Assembly: GCA_913009235.1 (NCBI GenBank)
Contig: CAJVXS010000001.1
Location: 62,001 to 126,000 of the forward strand
Direction of reading: 5' to 3'
Origin: an uncultured Methylophilaceae bacterium
Lineage (GTDB): Bacteria > Pseudomonadota > Gammaproteobacteria > Burkholderiales > Methylophilaceae
DNA length: 64,000 nt
Shown here: piece by piece, positions 27,386 through 36,365 of the stretch
Layout of the letters: every line of letters starts with the position of its first letter
How positions within the stretch are numbered: the first letter of the stretch is position 1
Translations under genes and position numbers: made by a program
Notes under the pieces: model-generated
The model's input: the letters and a program-made list of their open reading frames with translations, nothing else
What the model was told of the DNA's origin: nothing
The model's database searches: none

Positions 27386-28024
27386 TTAATCACCTTTTGC
27401 CATTGACTCTTCGCCCGCTGGCGTTAACCAGCTGCCAATCATTTTCTCGGTTTCTTTAACGCCTTCTCTTTTCAGGCTGGAAAATAGTTGGACGGTAACA
27501 TTGCCCCCCCACCCTTCTGTGAGTGCTTTCCTAGTTTTGAATAAAGCTTGCTTGGCTTCGTTGCGTGATAATTTGTCTGATTTAGTCAGTAATACATGCA
27601 CTGGTTTGCCGGTGTAGCAAAACCAATCTAGCATTTGAATATCGAGTGGCGTTAATGGGCGGCGGCTATCCATTACTAACACTAAGCCAGCTAAGCTCAT
27701 TCTTTCTGTTAGGTAAGCTGATAGTACTCCTTGCCAATGCTTACGGATACTTTCAGGTACTTTTGCATAGCCATAACCCGGTAAATCGACCAAAAACTTG
27801 TCGTCCCCTCTTTCAGGATTTAAGCAGAAAAAGTTAATCAGCTGTGTACGGCCCGGCTGTTTACTGACGTAAGCCAGACGGTTGTGGTTGGCGAGCGTGT
27901 TTAGCGCGCTAGACTTACCTGCATTTGAACGCCCGGCAAACGCAATCTCAACGCCGATAGGCGGCGGCAAATCGGCCATTTTATTAGCGGAGATATAAAA
28001 GGCTGCGTTTTGAAATAGAGACAT
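27386..28024 (-). CDS. engB: Ribosome biogenesis GTPase EngB/YihA/YsxC
   Basis: Essential GTPase in large-subunit assembly. About 212 residues from ATG 28024; the 18 residues from the upstream frame start look spurious. P-loop [15 protein letters not shown]2 region [13 protein letters not shown]3 [10 protein letters not shown] and G4 LTKSDKL are all present. Its stop codon lies directly next to the trmB stop, so the two transcripts converge. Divergent from the cytochrome c4 gene. Confidence 0.97.
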   Translation of the reverse strand: MSLFQNAAFYISANKMADLPPPIGVEIAFAGRSNAGKSSALNTLANHNRLAYVSKQPGRTQLINFFCLNPERGDDKFLVDLPGYGYAKVPESIRKHWQGVLSAYLTERMSLAGLVLVMDSRRPLTPLDIQMLDWFCYTGKPVHVLLTKSDKLSRNEAKQALFKTRKALTEGWGGNVTVQLFSSLKREGVKETEKMIGSWLTPAGEESMAKGD

Positions 28025-28123
28025 GGTGTACTTGTGCTCGTAAATGGCTGGTATGCCTAAGGTAGCAAATGCTATCACGAACAGGCTAACTTTGATAAAA
28101 TTAAGAGACTTAATTTACTTAGA

Positions 28124-28753
28124 ATGGTTGGAGCATGTATGTGTATCAGGGCTTTATTTTTATTCATCTCATTGCTAATGGCCTCTTTTGTTGTTAGTGC
28201 TCAAGAAAAGCAAGCATCCAATTTAAGTGCCGCTAAGGATGTGGCGGAAACCGTTTGTGCTGCTTGCCATGGCGTAGATGGTAATAGTGCAATTACTCTT
28301 AATCCAAGGTTGGCTGGCCAACATCCAGGTTACTTAGTTAAGCAATTGAATGACTTTAAAGCAGGTAAGCGCTCGAATGCTGTGATGGCAGGTATGGTTG
28401 CCAATTTGACGGATGAGGATATAAAAGGCTTGGCTGACTATTTTGCTGCTCAACTTTCTAAGTTAGGTAAAGCAAAAATAAACGGTAAAGGTTCGTTAGG
28501 AGAGAGAATCTACCGAGGCGGTATTGCTAGTTCTCAATTGCCTGCCTGCGCTGCTTGTCATGGTGCGAATGGTGAGGGCTTGCCTAAACGCTTCCCACGT
28601 CTATCTGGGCAGCATGCCGAATATACAGTGCAACAGTTGAACGCATTTAGAAAAGGCGCACGCGCTAATGGTCCGATGATGCAGGTGATTGCGGCAAAAA
28701 TGACGGAGGTTGAAATGCGAGCGGTTGCTGATTATATTCAAGGTTTGAGGTAG
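28124..28753 (+). CDS. Dihaem cytochrome c4
   Basis: Periplasmic or membrane-associated electron carrier between the bc1 complex and terminal oxidases. 209 residues with a signal peptide (cleavage after VVSA) and two class I haem domains, each with a CAACH site (45-49 and 142-146) and a following PRLAGQ or PRLSGQ segment. Met ligands are likely in VMAGM and the second GPMMQ region. The start may be the second in-frame ATG (28139). The adjacent engB pairing is common in betaproteobacteria. Confidence 0.93.
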   Translation: MVGACMCIRALFLFISLLMASFVVSAQEKQASNLSAAKDVAETVCAACHGVDGNSAITLNPRLAGQHPGYLVKQLNDFKAGKRSNAVMAGMVANLTDEDIKGLADYFAAQLSKLGKAKINGKGSLGERIYRGGIASSQLPACAACHGANGEGLPKRFPRLSGQHAEYTVQQLNAFRKGARANGPMMQVIAAKMTEVEMRAVADYIQGLR

Positions 28754-28786
28754 TTAATCACTACATGAAATTAGGAGGAGATATCT

Positions 28787-28873
28787 ATGGGTAATGGGGG
28801 TGAGCCCTGTGCTGTCTGGCCTTGTCGTTTTCAATTCACCCTGATTTATAATAAAATGAACTTTATAGTATAA
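28787..28873 (+). CDS. Candidate 28-codon small ORF
   Basis: An ATG at 28787 is preceded at the right distance by a very strong Shine-Dalgarno (AGGAGGAG). The frame codes MGNGGEPCAVWPCRFQF and continues to a TAA at 28871-28873. It contains two cysteines spaced C-x4-C and no obvious homology. It overlaps a possible -10 (TATAAT, 28847-28852) for the mla operon. It could be a real small protein, a leader, or a chance match. Confidence 0.3.
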   Translation: MGNGGEPCAVWPCRFQFTLIYNKMNFIV

Positions 28874-28902
28874 AGTGCAAGATTAAGAGTTATTAATAAA
28901 CA

Positions 28903-29706
28903 ATGATTCAAAACATCGTAGAAATAGACAGCCTATCATTTGGCTACAAAAACCGTACGCTACATAAAGGTATTTCAATGTCTTTTCCGCGTGGAAAAGT
29001 TGTGGCTGTTATGGGTGGAAGTGGCAGTGGAAAAACAACGCTATTACGCTTGATTGGCGGGCAGTTGAAACCGTCCGATGGTGAAGTGCGTGTGGATGGG
29101 CAGGTGGTGCATCAGCAGAACCGTGAAGGGCTTTATCAGTTACGCCGTAGAATGGGCATGTTGTTTCAACAGGGTGCCTTGTTTACTGATTTGTCTGTTT
29201 ATGACAATGTGGCCTTTCCAATGCGAGAGCTGACGGATTTATCAGAAGGCATGATTCGTGATTTGGTGCTATTGAAGCTCAATGCCGTTGGTTTGCGCGG
29301 CGCACATCAGTTGATGCCAACAGAACTATCTGGCGGTATGGCACGACGAGTGGCGTTAGCTCGAGCGATTGCACTTGATCCAGATGTTATGATGTATGAC
29401 GAACCCTTTGCTGGTTTGGATCCAATTTCGATGGCGGTGACTTGCGATTTAATTCGCACACTAAACGATGCGCTTGGCACCACATCTATTGTGGTGACGC
29501 ATGATGTGGAAGAAGCCTTCTCATTTGCAGATTATATTTATTTTGTCGCAGATGGCGTGGTAGCAGCAGAAGGTACGCCAGATGATTTGCGTCAATCTGC
29601 CTTGCCGTTTGTTCATCAGTTTGTGCATGGTGAAATAGATGGGCCTATACCCTTCCATTACCCAGCCACTGATTACAAGCAAGATTTGTTGGGACATAAA
29701 GGATGA
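28903..29706 (+). CDS. mlaF: Mla ABC transporter ATP-binding protein MlaF
   Basis: ATPase of the MlaFEDB complex, which moves phospholipids between the inner membrane and the periplasmic carrier MlaC to keep outer-membrane lipid asymmetry. 267 residues with Walker A GGSGSGKTT (38-46), signature ELSGGMARRVALAR and Walker B VMMYDEPFAGLDP. The C-terminus has the extended form seen in MlaF (ends FHYPATDYKQDLLGHKG). First gene of the mlaFEDCB operon, overlapping mlaE by 4 bp. Confidence 0.95.
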   Translation: MIQNIVEIDSLSFGYKNRTLHKGISMSFPRGKVVAVMGGSGSGKTTLLRLIGGQLKPSDGEVRVDGQVVHQQNREGLYQLRRRMGMLFQQGALFTDLSVYDNVAFPMRELTDLSEGMIRDLVLLKLNAVGLRGAHQLMPTELSGGMARRVALARAIALDPDVMMYDEPFAGLDPISMAVTCDLIRTLNDALGTTSIVVTHDVEEAFSFADYIYFVADGVVAAEGTPDDLRQSALPFVHQFVHGEIDGPIPFHYPATDYKQDLLGHKG

Positions 29707-30506
29707 TACGCTCTAAAGTATTACTTGGCTTGGTGCGTTTCTTACGTAAGCTAGGCAGGGATTCTATCTACCAACTTGGGCGCTTAGGCGCAGGCGCACG
29801 TTTGTTTGGCTTGATGATGATGTCTTCTGGAGAGAGTTTTAGACGTTTTCGTTTGGTCATCCGTGAAGTTTATTTTACGGGCGTTAATTCCTTAATCATC
29901 ATTTCTGTTTCTGCCTTTTTTGTCGGGATGGTGTTGGCATTGCAGGGTTACCATACCTTGGAAAAGTATGGTTCATCAGAGGCGATTGGGGTGTTGGTTG
30001 CATTGGCTCTCGTGCGTGAGTTGGGGCCAGTCGTCACCGCCTTGTTATTTGCAGGTCGAGCAGGCACTGCTATTACAGCAGAAATTGGACTAATGAAAGC
30101 AACAGAGCAGCTATCGGCAATGGAAATGATGGCGGTTAGCCCTATTTCACGTGTGATTGCGCCCAGATTCTGGGCTGGTGTGATTTCGCTGCCTATTTTA
30201 GCGGCGCTATTTTCCATGATTGGTATTCTAGGTGGGTATTTAGTCGCTGTACCATTAATCGGTGTAGATGCAGGTGCTTTTTGGTCGCAAATGCAGGCGA
30301 ATGTGGATTGGCAATTTGATATTTTGAATGGCGTGATAAAGAGTGTTGTATTTGGTGTTGCGTGTACTATGATTGCTTTGTTCGAGGGGTATGATGCACC
30401 GCCGACTGCCGAAGGGGTTAGTCGTGCAACAACAAGAACGGTAGTTACCTCATCATTAGTGGTATTGGCGCTGGATTTTGTATTAACCTCGTTTATGATT
30501 ATTTAG
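29703..30506 (+). CDS. mlaE: Mla ABC transporter permease MlaE
   Basis: Permease of the MlaFEDB complex. 267 residues with about five hydrophobic helices and the family segments FVGMVLALQGYHTLEKYG, VRELGPVVTALLFAGRAGTA (coupling helix) and AEIGLMKATEQLSAMEMM. Overlaps mlaF by 4 bp (ATGA) and is 16 bp from mlaD. Confidence 0.95.
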   Translation: MIRSKVLLGLVRFLRKLGRDSIYQLGRLGAGARLFGLMMMSSGESFRRFRLVIREVYFTGVNSLIIISVSAFFVGMVLALQGYHTLEKYGSSEAIGVLVALALVRELGPVVTALLFAGRAGTAITAEIGLMKATEQLSAMEMMAVSPISRVIAPRFWAGVISLPILAALFSMIGILGGYLVAVPLIGVDAGAFWSQMQANVDWQFDILNGVIKSVVFGVACTMIALFEGYDAPPTAEGVSRATTRTVVTSSLVVLALDFVLTSFMII

Positions 30507-30522
30507 GTGTAAGGGTAGAGTT

Positions 30523-31062
30523 ATGGAGAGAGCAACAATGGATTTGTGGGTTGGCATATTTGTCGCCTTAGGCGTTTCTGCATTGCTTGGTTTAGCAATG
30601 AAGGTGGGTAATTTGACCACGAGTAACATTGGCGATACGTATACAGTAAGCGCTGCATTTGAGAATGTTGGCGGTTTAAAGCCACGTGCACCTGTGAAAA
30701 GTGCAGGCGTGGTGGTTGGGCGTGTTGGTAATATTCATTTCGATGGAACGACTTATGAGGCGATTGTTAGCTTGAACATTGATAAGAATTATACATTTCC
30801 TGCAGATACCTTTGCTAATATTTATACAGCAGGTTTGTTGGGGGAGCAGTATGTCGGCCTAGAGGTTGGTGGCGATGAAGTTAATCTTGAGGAAGGGGAT
30901 AGGATTATACAAACGCAAGATGCTGTGGTGCTTGAGAAAATGATTAGTCAGTTCTTGTATAATAAGGCGTCAGAAGAGCCGGCTGTTACTACACCTGTAG
31001 AATCAACCAAAACAGGTGATGATGCGTTAGCTAATAGCTCTTTGGATGATTTGCTTAATTAG
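30523..31062 (+). CDS. mlaD: Mla MCE-domain protein MlaD
   Basis: Inner-membrane-anchored MCE protein that forms the hexameric lipid channel on top of MlaE. 179 residues: one N-terminal helix (about 8-28) followed by one MCE domain with AAFENVGGLKPRAPVKSAGV. The C-terminal acidic tail after residue 145 (PAVTTPVESTKTGDD) is disordered-looking. There is no outer-membrane mlaA gene between it and mlaC. A second in-frame ATG six codons in is possible. Confidence 0.93.
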   Translation: MERATMDLWVGIFVALGVSALLGLAMKVGNLTTSNIGDTYTVSAAFENVGGLKPRAPVKSAGVVVGRVGNIHFDGTTYEAIVSLNIDKNYTFPADTFANIYTAGLLGEQYVGLEVGGDEVNLEEGDRIIQTQDAVVLEKMISQFLYNKASEEPAVTTPVESTKTGDDALANSSLDDLLN

Positions 31063-31094
31063 AAGCTTCCCAAGGGTTCCAATAGAATGAGGAT

Positions 31095-31712
31095 GTGAAC
31101 ATGATTAAAAAGTTTGTTGTTGTTTTAAGTGTAGTTTTTTTTAGCAGCACTGCTTTTGCTATTGCTATTGAAGCACCTGATGTGCTTGTGAAACGCACCA
31201 CGGAGGATGTATTGGCTGTTGTTAAAGCTGATGCTGACATCCAAGCGGGAAGCCGCGCGAAGATTTACGCTTTAGCAGAAGAGGCGATTTTACCGAACTT
31301 TAACTTTGCACGTGTATCGCGTTTGGTTCTAGGCAAAAATTGGACGAAAGCAACACCAGATCAGCGTGCTGACTTTCAAAAAGAATTTCACACATTGTTG
31401 TTGCGTACTTACGCGACTGCTTTGTTTAAATATAAAGATCAGAAAATTAAGATTTTACCATTGCGTATGGTTGATGGTGCTAGAACAGCCTCAGTAAAAA
31501 CGAGGATTATACAAAGCGGTGGCCAGCCAATCTCGGTGAACTATTCTTTAGCGCGTGAAAGTGATGCATGGAAAGTTTACGATATTGTGATTGAAGGCGT
31601 TAGCTTGGTGACTAATTATCGAGGCCAGTTTTCACAAGAAGTGCGTCGAAATGGCTTGGATAGTTTGATACAGAAATTAAACAAAAAGAATGCTAGTGTG
31701 GCAGCTAGGTAA
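31095..31712 (+). CDS. mlaC: Periplasmic phospholipid carrier MlaC
   Basis: Soluble shuttle between outer-membrane MlaA and the inner-membrane complex. 205 residues with signal peptide (STAFA) and the family stretches FNFARVSRLVLGKNWTKATPDQ and SVNYSLARESDAWKVYDIVIEGVSL. A good SD (GAGGATG) precedes the ATG. Fourth gene of the mla operon. Confidence 0.93.
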   Translation: MNMIKKFVVVLSVVFFSSTAFAIAIEAPDVLVKRTTEDVLAVVKADADIQAGSRAKIYALAEEAILPNFNFARVSRLVLGKNWTKATPDQRADFQKEFHTLLLRTYATALFKYKDQKIKILPLRMVDGARTASVKTRIIQSGGQPISVNYSLARESDAWKVYDIVIEGVSLVTNYRGQFSQEVRRNGLDSLIQKLNKKNASVAAR

Positions 31713-31732
31713 GACACCTTAAAGATATCGCG

Positions 31733-32014
31733 ATGATAGCAATTACACAAAACGAAAATCGTTGGGATGTCGCTGGTGACATTGAGTTGGACAACATCAA
31801 TGCTTTACTTAAGATAAGTAAAGCATTGATGTTGGCTGACCATACGGTGGTTGATTTTGCAAAAGCCGCTGAAGTTGATACTTCTGCGGTGAGTTTGATA
31901 TTAGAGTGGCAACGAAGAGCAGCGGTAGAAAGTAAGCAAATATCGTTTGTGAACTTGCCTAAAAATCTCATAAGCCTGACCGCTTTATATGGGGTTGCTG
32001 ACCTGATTAGTTAG
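31733..32014 (+). CDS. mlaB: STAS-domain protein MlaB
   Basis: Small cytoplasmic STAS-domain subunit (93 residues) that stabilises the MlaFE ATPase complex. Sequence is divergent, as usual for MlaB, but has the STAS pattern of alternating strands and helices, including VDFAKAAEVDTSAVSLILEWQ where a Ser/Thr lies in the STAS loop. Identification leans on operon position after mlaC. A terminator follows. Confidence 0.82.
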   Translation: MIAITQNENRWDVAGDIELDNINALLKISKALMLADHTVVDFAKAAEVDTSAVSLILEWQRRAAVESKQISFVNLPKNLISLTALYGVADLIS

Positions 32015-32055
32015 TAGTAATCGCATGCTCAGTTTGGTTTGATTAATTAATTTCT

Positions 32056-32088
32056 GCCCCATCTACGTAGGTGGGGCTTTCGTTTTTT
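32056..32088 (+). terminator. Rho-independent terminator after mlaB
   Basis: GCCCCATCT (32056-32064) pairs with AGGTGGGGC (32069-32077, one G-U) over an ACGT loop, then a T-rich run (TTTCGTTTTTT) follows. It ends the mla operon before the YadGH-type ABC genes. Confidence 0.75.
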
Positions 32089-32118
32089 ATTAGTATTTAT
32101 TTTTAGATTAAGGATGTT

Positions 32119-33024
32119 TTGGTGATTCCAGCAATAAAAATTGAGAATCTACATAAGCACTTTGGTGGTTTGCATGTCTTAAAGGGGCTTGATTTAACAG
32201 TAAACAAAGGTGAGTTCTTTGGTCTGCTGGGACCCAATGGTGCTGGAAAGTCGACATTAATCAACATCCTTGCAGGCTTACTAAAGCCAAGTGAGGGTAG
32301 TGTTGAGGTGATGGGTCACGATGTCGTTAATGATTATCAAGCAGCGCGTATGGCATTAGGTGTGGTGCCACAGGAGTTGGTGATTGATCCATTCTTCAAT
32401 GTGCGTGAAATGCTGCGTTTTCAAGCAGGTTATTTTGGTCGTGGCAAAGAAAACGATGTTTGGGTTGATGAGATTATTGAATCCTTAGGTTTGACCGATA
32501 AAGCGCATACGAATATGCGCAAGCTGTCTGGTGGTATGAAGCGCCGTGCATTAATCGCACAAGCGTTAGTGCATAAGCCACCAGTCATCGTGTTGGATGA
32601 GCCGACAGCTGGTGTTGATGTTGAGCTTAGGCAACTGATGTGGGCATTTATTCGACGACTAAATAATGAAGGCCATACGATTGTGTTGACCACGCATTAT
32701 TTGGAAGAGGCAGAAGAGCTGTGCTCGCGCGTAGCAATGGTGAAGCAAGGTGAAGTGGTTGCCTTAGATACGCCGGCTAATCTATTGCATAAATTTCCCA
32801 CTAAAAACTTATGTGTGAAGTTAAGCGCTGGTAGCATGCCTGTTAGTTTGTCTGCGATGGTGAAGCAACAAGAAGGCAATGCTTATGTCTTAGCGTTGAC
32901 TAAATTGAGTCAGGTAGAGTTTGCTCTGAGCGAATTACGAAAAGCCAATGCCGTGGTTGAGGATATGCAGTTAAAGGAAGCGGATTTAGAAGATGTATTT
33001 TTATCGTTAGTAGGTGGCGCATGA
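32119..33024 (+). CDS. ABC transporter ATP-binding protein (YadG-like)
   Basis: 301-residue ATPase of an ABC-2 type exporter. Walker A GPNGAGKST, signature LSGGMKRRALIA, Walker B IVLDEPTAGVD and the H-loop TTHYLEEAEEL are all present. The first codon may be TTG 32119 or GTG 32122; an AAGGA sits just upstream. It overlaps the permease gene by 4 bp. Homologous YadG/YadH pairs are widespread; substrate unknown. It lies between mla and bolA-grx-murA in the usual betaproteobacterial order. Confidence 0.88.
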   Translation: MVIPAIKIENLHKHFGGLHVLKGLDLTVNKGEFFGLLGPNGAGKSTLINILAGLLKPSEGSVEVMGHDVVNDYQAARMALGVVPQELVIDPFFNVREMLRFQAGYFGRGKENDVWVDEIIESLGLTDKAHTNMRKLSGGMKRRALIAQALVHKPPVIVLDEPTAGVDVELRQLMWAFIRRLNNEGHTIVLTTHYLEEAEELCSRVAMVKQGEVVALDTPANLLHKFPTKNLCVKLSAGSMPVSLSAMVKQQEGNAYVLALTKLSQVEFALSELRKANAVVEDMQLKEADLEDVFLSLVGGA

Positions 33025-33797
33025 GTCTGATTAATGAACAAACAAGAGGTGTTTACACCTTATTTAAAAAAGAAGTATTACGCTTTTGGCGGGTCTCTTT
33101 TCAAACCATAGTCTCTCCGATGATTACTGCTTTGTTGTATTTGTTGATTTTTTCGCACGTGCTTGAAGGTCGTGTGCAGGTCTATGACAACGTTCCTTAT
33201 ACTGCATTCTTGATTCCTGGTTTGATTATGATGTCATTGCTACAAAACTCATTTGCAAACACCTCTTCTAGTTTGGTGCAGTCTAAGGTGATGGGGAATA
33301 TAGTTTTTGTACTGCTCACACCGTTAACTCACCTGCAATTTTTCACGGCATTTTTAGCTGCTGCTGTCGTTCGAGGCTTTGTTGTTGGTTTGAGTATTCT
33401 TTTAGTGGCGCTTTGTTTTGTTGAGCTGCCAATTGTGTATATCGGCTGGGTATTGGTGTTCTCAGTTTTGGGCGGCGCCTTATTGGGGACCTTCGGTATT
33501 ATTGCGGGTATTTGGTCAGATCGCTTTGATCAAATGGCAGTGTTCCAAAATTTTGTCATTATGCCGCTGACATTTTTATCCGGTGTTTTTTATTCAATCC
33601 ACTCGTTGCCACCTATTTGGCAGGCTATTTCTAAGTTCAACCCATTCTTTTATATGATTGATGGGTTTAGGTATGGTTTTTTTGGACAAGGGGATATTTC
33701 CCCTTGGGTGAGTTTGGGCGTTGTTATAACGTTTTTGGCGCTATTGGTTGTGTTGAGCTTAAAAATGTTAAAATCGGGATATAAGTTACGCGAATAG
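33021..33797 (+). CDS. ABC-2 type permease (YadH-like)
   Basis: 258-residue membrane partner of the preceding ATPase. Six predicted helices and the ABC-2 features FLIPGLIMMSLLQNSFANTSSS and the C-terminal LSGVFYSIHSLPPIWQAISKFNPFFYMIDGFRYG, split by the lipid interface. Exported substrate unknown. Confidence 0.88.
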   Translation: MSLINEQTRGVYTLFKKEVLRFWRVSFQTIVSPMITALLYLLIFSHVLEGRVQVYDNVPYTAFLIPGLIMMSLLQNSFANTSSSLVQSKVMGNIVFVLLTPLTHLQFFTAFLAAAVVRGFVVGLSILLVALCFVELPIVYIGWVLVFSVLGGALLGTFGIIAGIWSDRFDQMAVFQNFVIMPLTFLSGVFYSIHSLPPIWQAISKFNPFFYMIDGFRYGFFGQGDISPWVSLGVVITFLALLVVLSLKMLKSGYKLRE

Positions 33798-33868
33798 AAT
33801 TGCAGTAATTAAATAAACCATATTAAAGATAAACTAAAGAGTCGAAATGACTTGGTAAGAAGGTGAAT

Positions 33869-34090
33869 ATGCTCAGTGCATCACAGTTGGAAGGTTATAT
33901 CACGGCTAATTTAACCTGTGATTATATTAAAGTGCTCGGCGATGACGGAACGCATTTTGAAGCTGTAATTGTGAGCCCGGAATTTGTAGGGAAAAGCATG
34001 ATACAACAGCATCAATTGGTTTATGCAGCGTTAGGTAGTCGTATGCGTGCGGAAATACATGCATTATCGATGCAGACAATGACCCCGTAA
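33869..34090 (+). CDS. BolA-family protein (IbaG-like)
   Basis: 73 residues from the ATG at 33869, with SD AAGAAGG. Shows the BolA fold pattern: an N-terminal helix ending in YITANLTCDYIKV, GDDGTHFEAVIVSPEF, and the HQLVYAALGSRMR helix with a conserved His. It is close to IbaG/YrbA. BolA proteins bind 2Fe-2S clusters with monothiol glutaredoxins; the next gene codes one, which supports a joint role in iron-sulfur trafficking. The alternative GTG start at 33863 is less likely. Confidence 0.88.
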   Translation: MLSASQLEGYITANLTCDYIKVLGDDGTHFEAVIVSPEFVGKSMIQQHQLVYAALGSRMRAEIHALSMQTMTP

Positions 34091-34133
34091 AAATGGCCAT
34101 AGGTAAACAAATAATTATTGATTAGGAATGAAA

Positions 34134-34445
34134 ATGGATACACAAGCAAAGATTAAGGAAGCCGTTACCGGCAATTCAGTTGTACTTTACATGAAAGGCA
34201 GCCCGAAATTCCCACAGTGTGGATTTTCAAATTTGGCAACACAAGTATTAGATGCCTGCGGAGCACAATACACTGCAATCGACGTATTACAAGATCCAGC
34301 CATCCGTGAAGGGATTAAGGTTTTTGCTAACTGGCCAACGATTCCTCAACTTTATGTCAAAGGTGAGTTTGTTGGTGGTTCTGACATCATCAAAGCGATG
34401 TATGACAATGGCGAATTAAAATCGCTACTTGACGGGGCAAAGTAA
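34134..34445 (+). CDS. grxD: Monothiol glutaredoxin Grx4
   Basis: CGFS-type glutaredoxin (103 residues from ATG 34134, SD TAGGA). KGSPKFPQCGFSNLA is the active-site and glutathione-binding loop, with the family WPTIPQLYVKGEFVGGSDI. These proteins coordinate a bridging 2Fe-2S cluster with glutathione and hand clusters to targets. The first ATG (34128) is too close to the SD. The murA start follows with no gap. Neighbouring bolA-like gene forms a known functional pair. Confidence 0.96.
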   Translation: MDTQAKIKEAVTGNSVVLYMKGSPKFPQCGFSNLATQVLDACGAQYTAIDVLQDPAIREGIKVFANWPTIPQLYVKGEFVGGSDIIKAMYDNGELKSLLDGAK

Positions 34446-35711
34446 TTGGATAAATTGATTGTTGAGGGTGGCGTACCGCTAAATGGCGAAGTCACTATTT
34501 CAGGTGCTAAAAATGCAGCATTACCTATCTTATGTGCATCGTTGTTGGCTGAAACGCCATTGCAGTTAAGTAGTGTTGCTGCATTAAAAGATATAGGCAC
34601 TACGCTAAAACTACTTGAAACCATGGGTGTTAAGGTGGGTAGGAATGCCAGCACTGTGAGCTTGGATGCAAGCGATGTGACTTCATTTGAAGCGACCTAT
34701 GACATGGTGAAAACTATGCGTGCTTCTATTTTGGTATTAGGTCCATTATTGGCTCGATTTGGTAGTGCGCGCGTTTCACTGCCGGGTGGTTGTGCCATTG
34801 GTTCGCGTCCTGTTGATTTGCATATCAAAGGTTTGCAAGCCATGGGTGCGGCAATTCATATTACACATGGGTATATTCAAGCGAGCACCTTGCACTTGCC
34901 AAACCGTCGTCTACAAGGTGCGCACTACCATATGGATTTGGTTACGGTAACAGGGACTGAAAACCTGATGATGGCTGCAGCTTTAGCTGAAGGCGTGACT
35001 ATATTGGAAAATGCAGCTAAAGAACCTGAAGTGGTTGATTTGGCTGAATGTTTGAATAAAATGGGCGCCAAGATTACTGGCGTTGGTACGGATGTAATCA
35101 GCATAGAAGGGGTAGAAAAACTCAGCGGCACGAATCATAATATTGTGTGTGATCGTATCGAAGCGGGTACTTATATGGTGGCTGCAGCCATGACTGGCGG
35201 TGAAGTGACGCTGAATAATGTGCGCGCTGATTTGCTAGATGCGGTGATTGATAAGCTACGTGAAGCTGGTGCTGAAGTGATTGTAAATGGCGAAAGCATT
35301 ACCGTGAAAAGTGATGGTAAGTTAAAAGCGGTGAATGTACGCACCGCGCCACACCCTGCGTTTCCAACGGATATGCAGGCACAATTCATGGCAATGAATG
35401 TTATTGCTGAAGGCGTGTCAACGGTGACAGAAACCATCTTTGAGAATCGGTTTATGCATGTGCAAGAGTTGCAACGCTTAGGGGCAGACGTTAGTGTTAA
35501 TGGACACACCGCATTAGTTAAAGGTGTTTCACATCTGGATGGTGCGACAGTGATGGCGACCGATTTGCGTGCTTCTGCAAGTTTGGTGCTGGCTGGCTTG
35601 GTGGCTAGAAATGAAACGGTGATTGAACGTATCTACCACTTAGACCGTGGTTATGAGTTGTTAGAAGAAAAATTTACTGCGCTAGGCGCAAAAGTGAAAA
35701 GAGCGAACTGA
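34446..35711 (+). CDS. murA: UDP-N-acetylglucosamine 1-carboxyvinyltransferase
   Basis: First committed step of peptidoglycan synthesis: transfers enolpyruvate from PEP to UDP-GlcNAc. 421 residues. N-terminal [20 protein letters not shown] and the catalytic loop [14 protein letters not shown] with Cys116, the residue alkylated by fosfomycin, so the target should be sensitive. C-terminal [13 protein letters not shown] matches. The start is TTG, directly after the grxD stop; the last base of its stop is shared with hisG's ATG. Heads the murA-his cluster. Confidence 0.98.
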   Translation: MDKLIVEGGVPLNGEVTISGAKNAALPILCASLLAETPLQLSSVAALKDIGTTLKLLETMGVKVGRNASTVSLDASDVTSFEATYDMVKTMRASILVLGPLLARFGSARVSLPGGCAIGSRPVDLHIKGLQAMGAAIHITHGYIQASTLHLPNRRLQGAHYHMDLVTVTGTENLMMAAALAEGVTILENAAKEPEVVDLAECLNKMGAKITGVGTDVISIEGVEKLSGTNHNIVCDRIEAGTYMVAAAMTGGEVTLNNVRADLLDAVIDKLREAGAEVIVNGESITVKSDGKLKAVNVRTAPHPAFPTDMQAQFMAMNVIAEGVSTVTETIFENRFMHVQELQRLGADVSVNGHTALVKGVSHLDGATVMATDLRASASLVLAGLVARNETVIERIYHLDRGYELLEEKFTALGAKVKRAN

Positions 35712-36358
35712 TGATTACTATTGCTTTATCTAAAGGCAGAATATTTGATGAGACTTCACCACTGCTGGCTGCAGCAGGCATTCAGGCAGAGGAAGAGCCG
35801 GGATCTTCTAGAAAACTGATTTTAGAAACGAATCGTCCAGATGTGCGTCTCATTATTGTGCGTGCTTCTGATGTGCCAACTTATGTGCAATATGGTGCGG
35901 CTGATATTGGTATTGCAGGTAAAGATATATTGGATGAGCATGGTGGTGATGGCTTGTATCAGCCGCTTGATTTGAAAATCGCGAAATGTAAGATGATGGT
36001 TGCTGTGCGAAAGGGTTTTAATTATGACGTAGTGATTCGGCAAGGGGCACGATTGAAAGTGGCCACGAAATATGTTGAAACGGCACGTGAGCATTTCGCT
36101 GAAAAGGGCATGCACGTTGATTTAATCAAGCTGTATGGTTCTATGGAGTTAGGCCCTTTGGTTGGGCTGGCCGATGCGATTGTAGATTTAGTGAGTACGG
36201 GGAATACGCTGAAAGCGAACAACTTGGAAGCGGTTGAGCATGTCGGTGATATCAGCTCGCGTTTAATTGTGAATCAGGCTTCTTTGAAATTAAACCGTTC
36301 TGCATTGCAGCCAATCATTGATGACTTTACGCGTGCAGTGACTGTGGATAATAAATAG
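35711..36358 (+). CDS. hisG: ATP phosphoribosyltransferase, short form
   Basis: First enzyme of histidine synthesis; joins ATP and PRPP. 215 residues, the short form that lacks the C-terminal regulatory domain and needs HisZ for activity and feedback control. Motifs [10 protein letters not shown] at the N-terminus and [16 protein letters not shown] (PRPP loop) are clear. hisZ is not in the window. Overlaps murA by 1 bp. Confidence 0.97.
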   Translation: MITIALSKGRIFDETSPLLAAAGIQAEEEPGSSRKLILETNRPDVRLIIVRASDVPTYVQYGAADIGIAGKDILDEHGGDGLYQPLDLKIAKCKMMVAVRKGFNYDVVIRQGARLKVATKYVETAREHFAEKGMHVDLIKLYGSMELGPLVGLADAIVDLVSTGNTLKANNLEAVEHVGDISSRLIVNQASLKLNRSALQPIIDDFTRAVTVDNK

Positions 36359-36365
36359 GCTAAGT

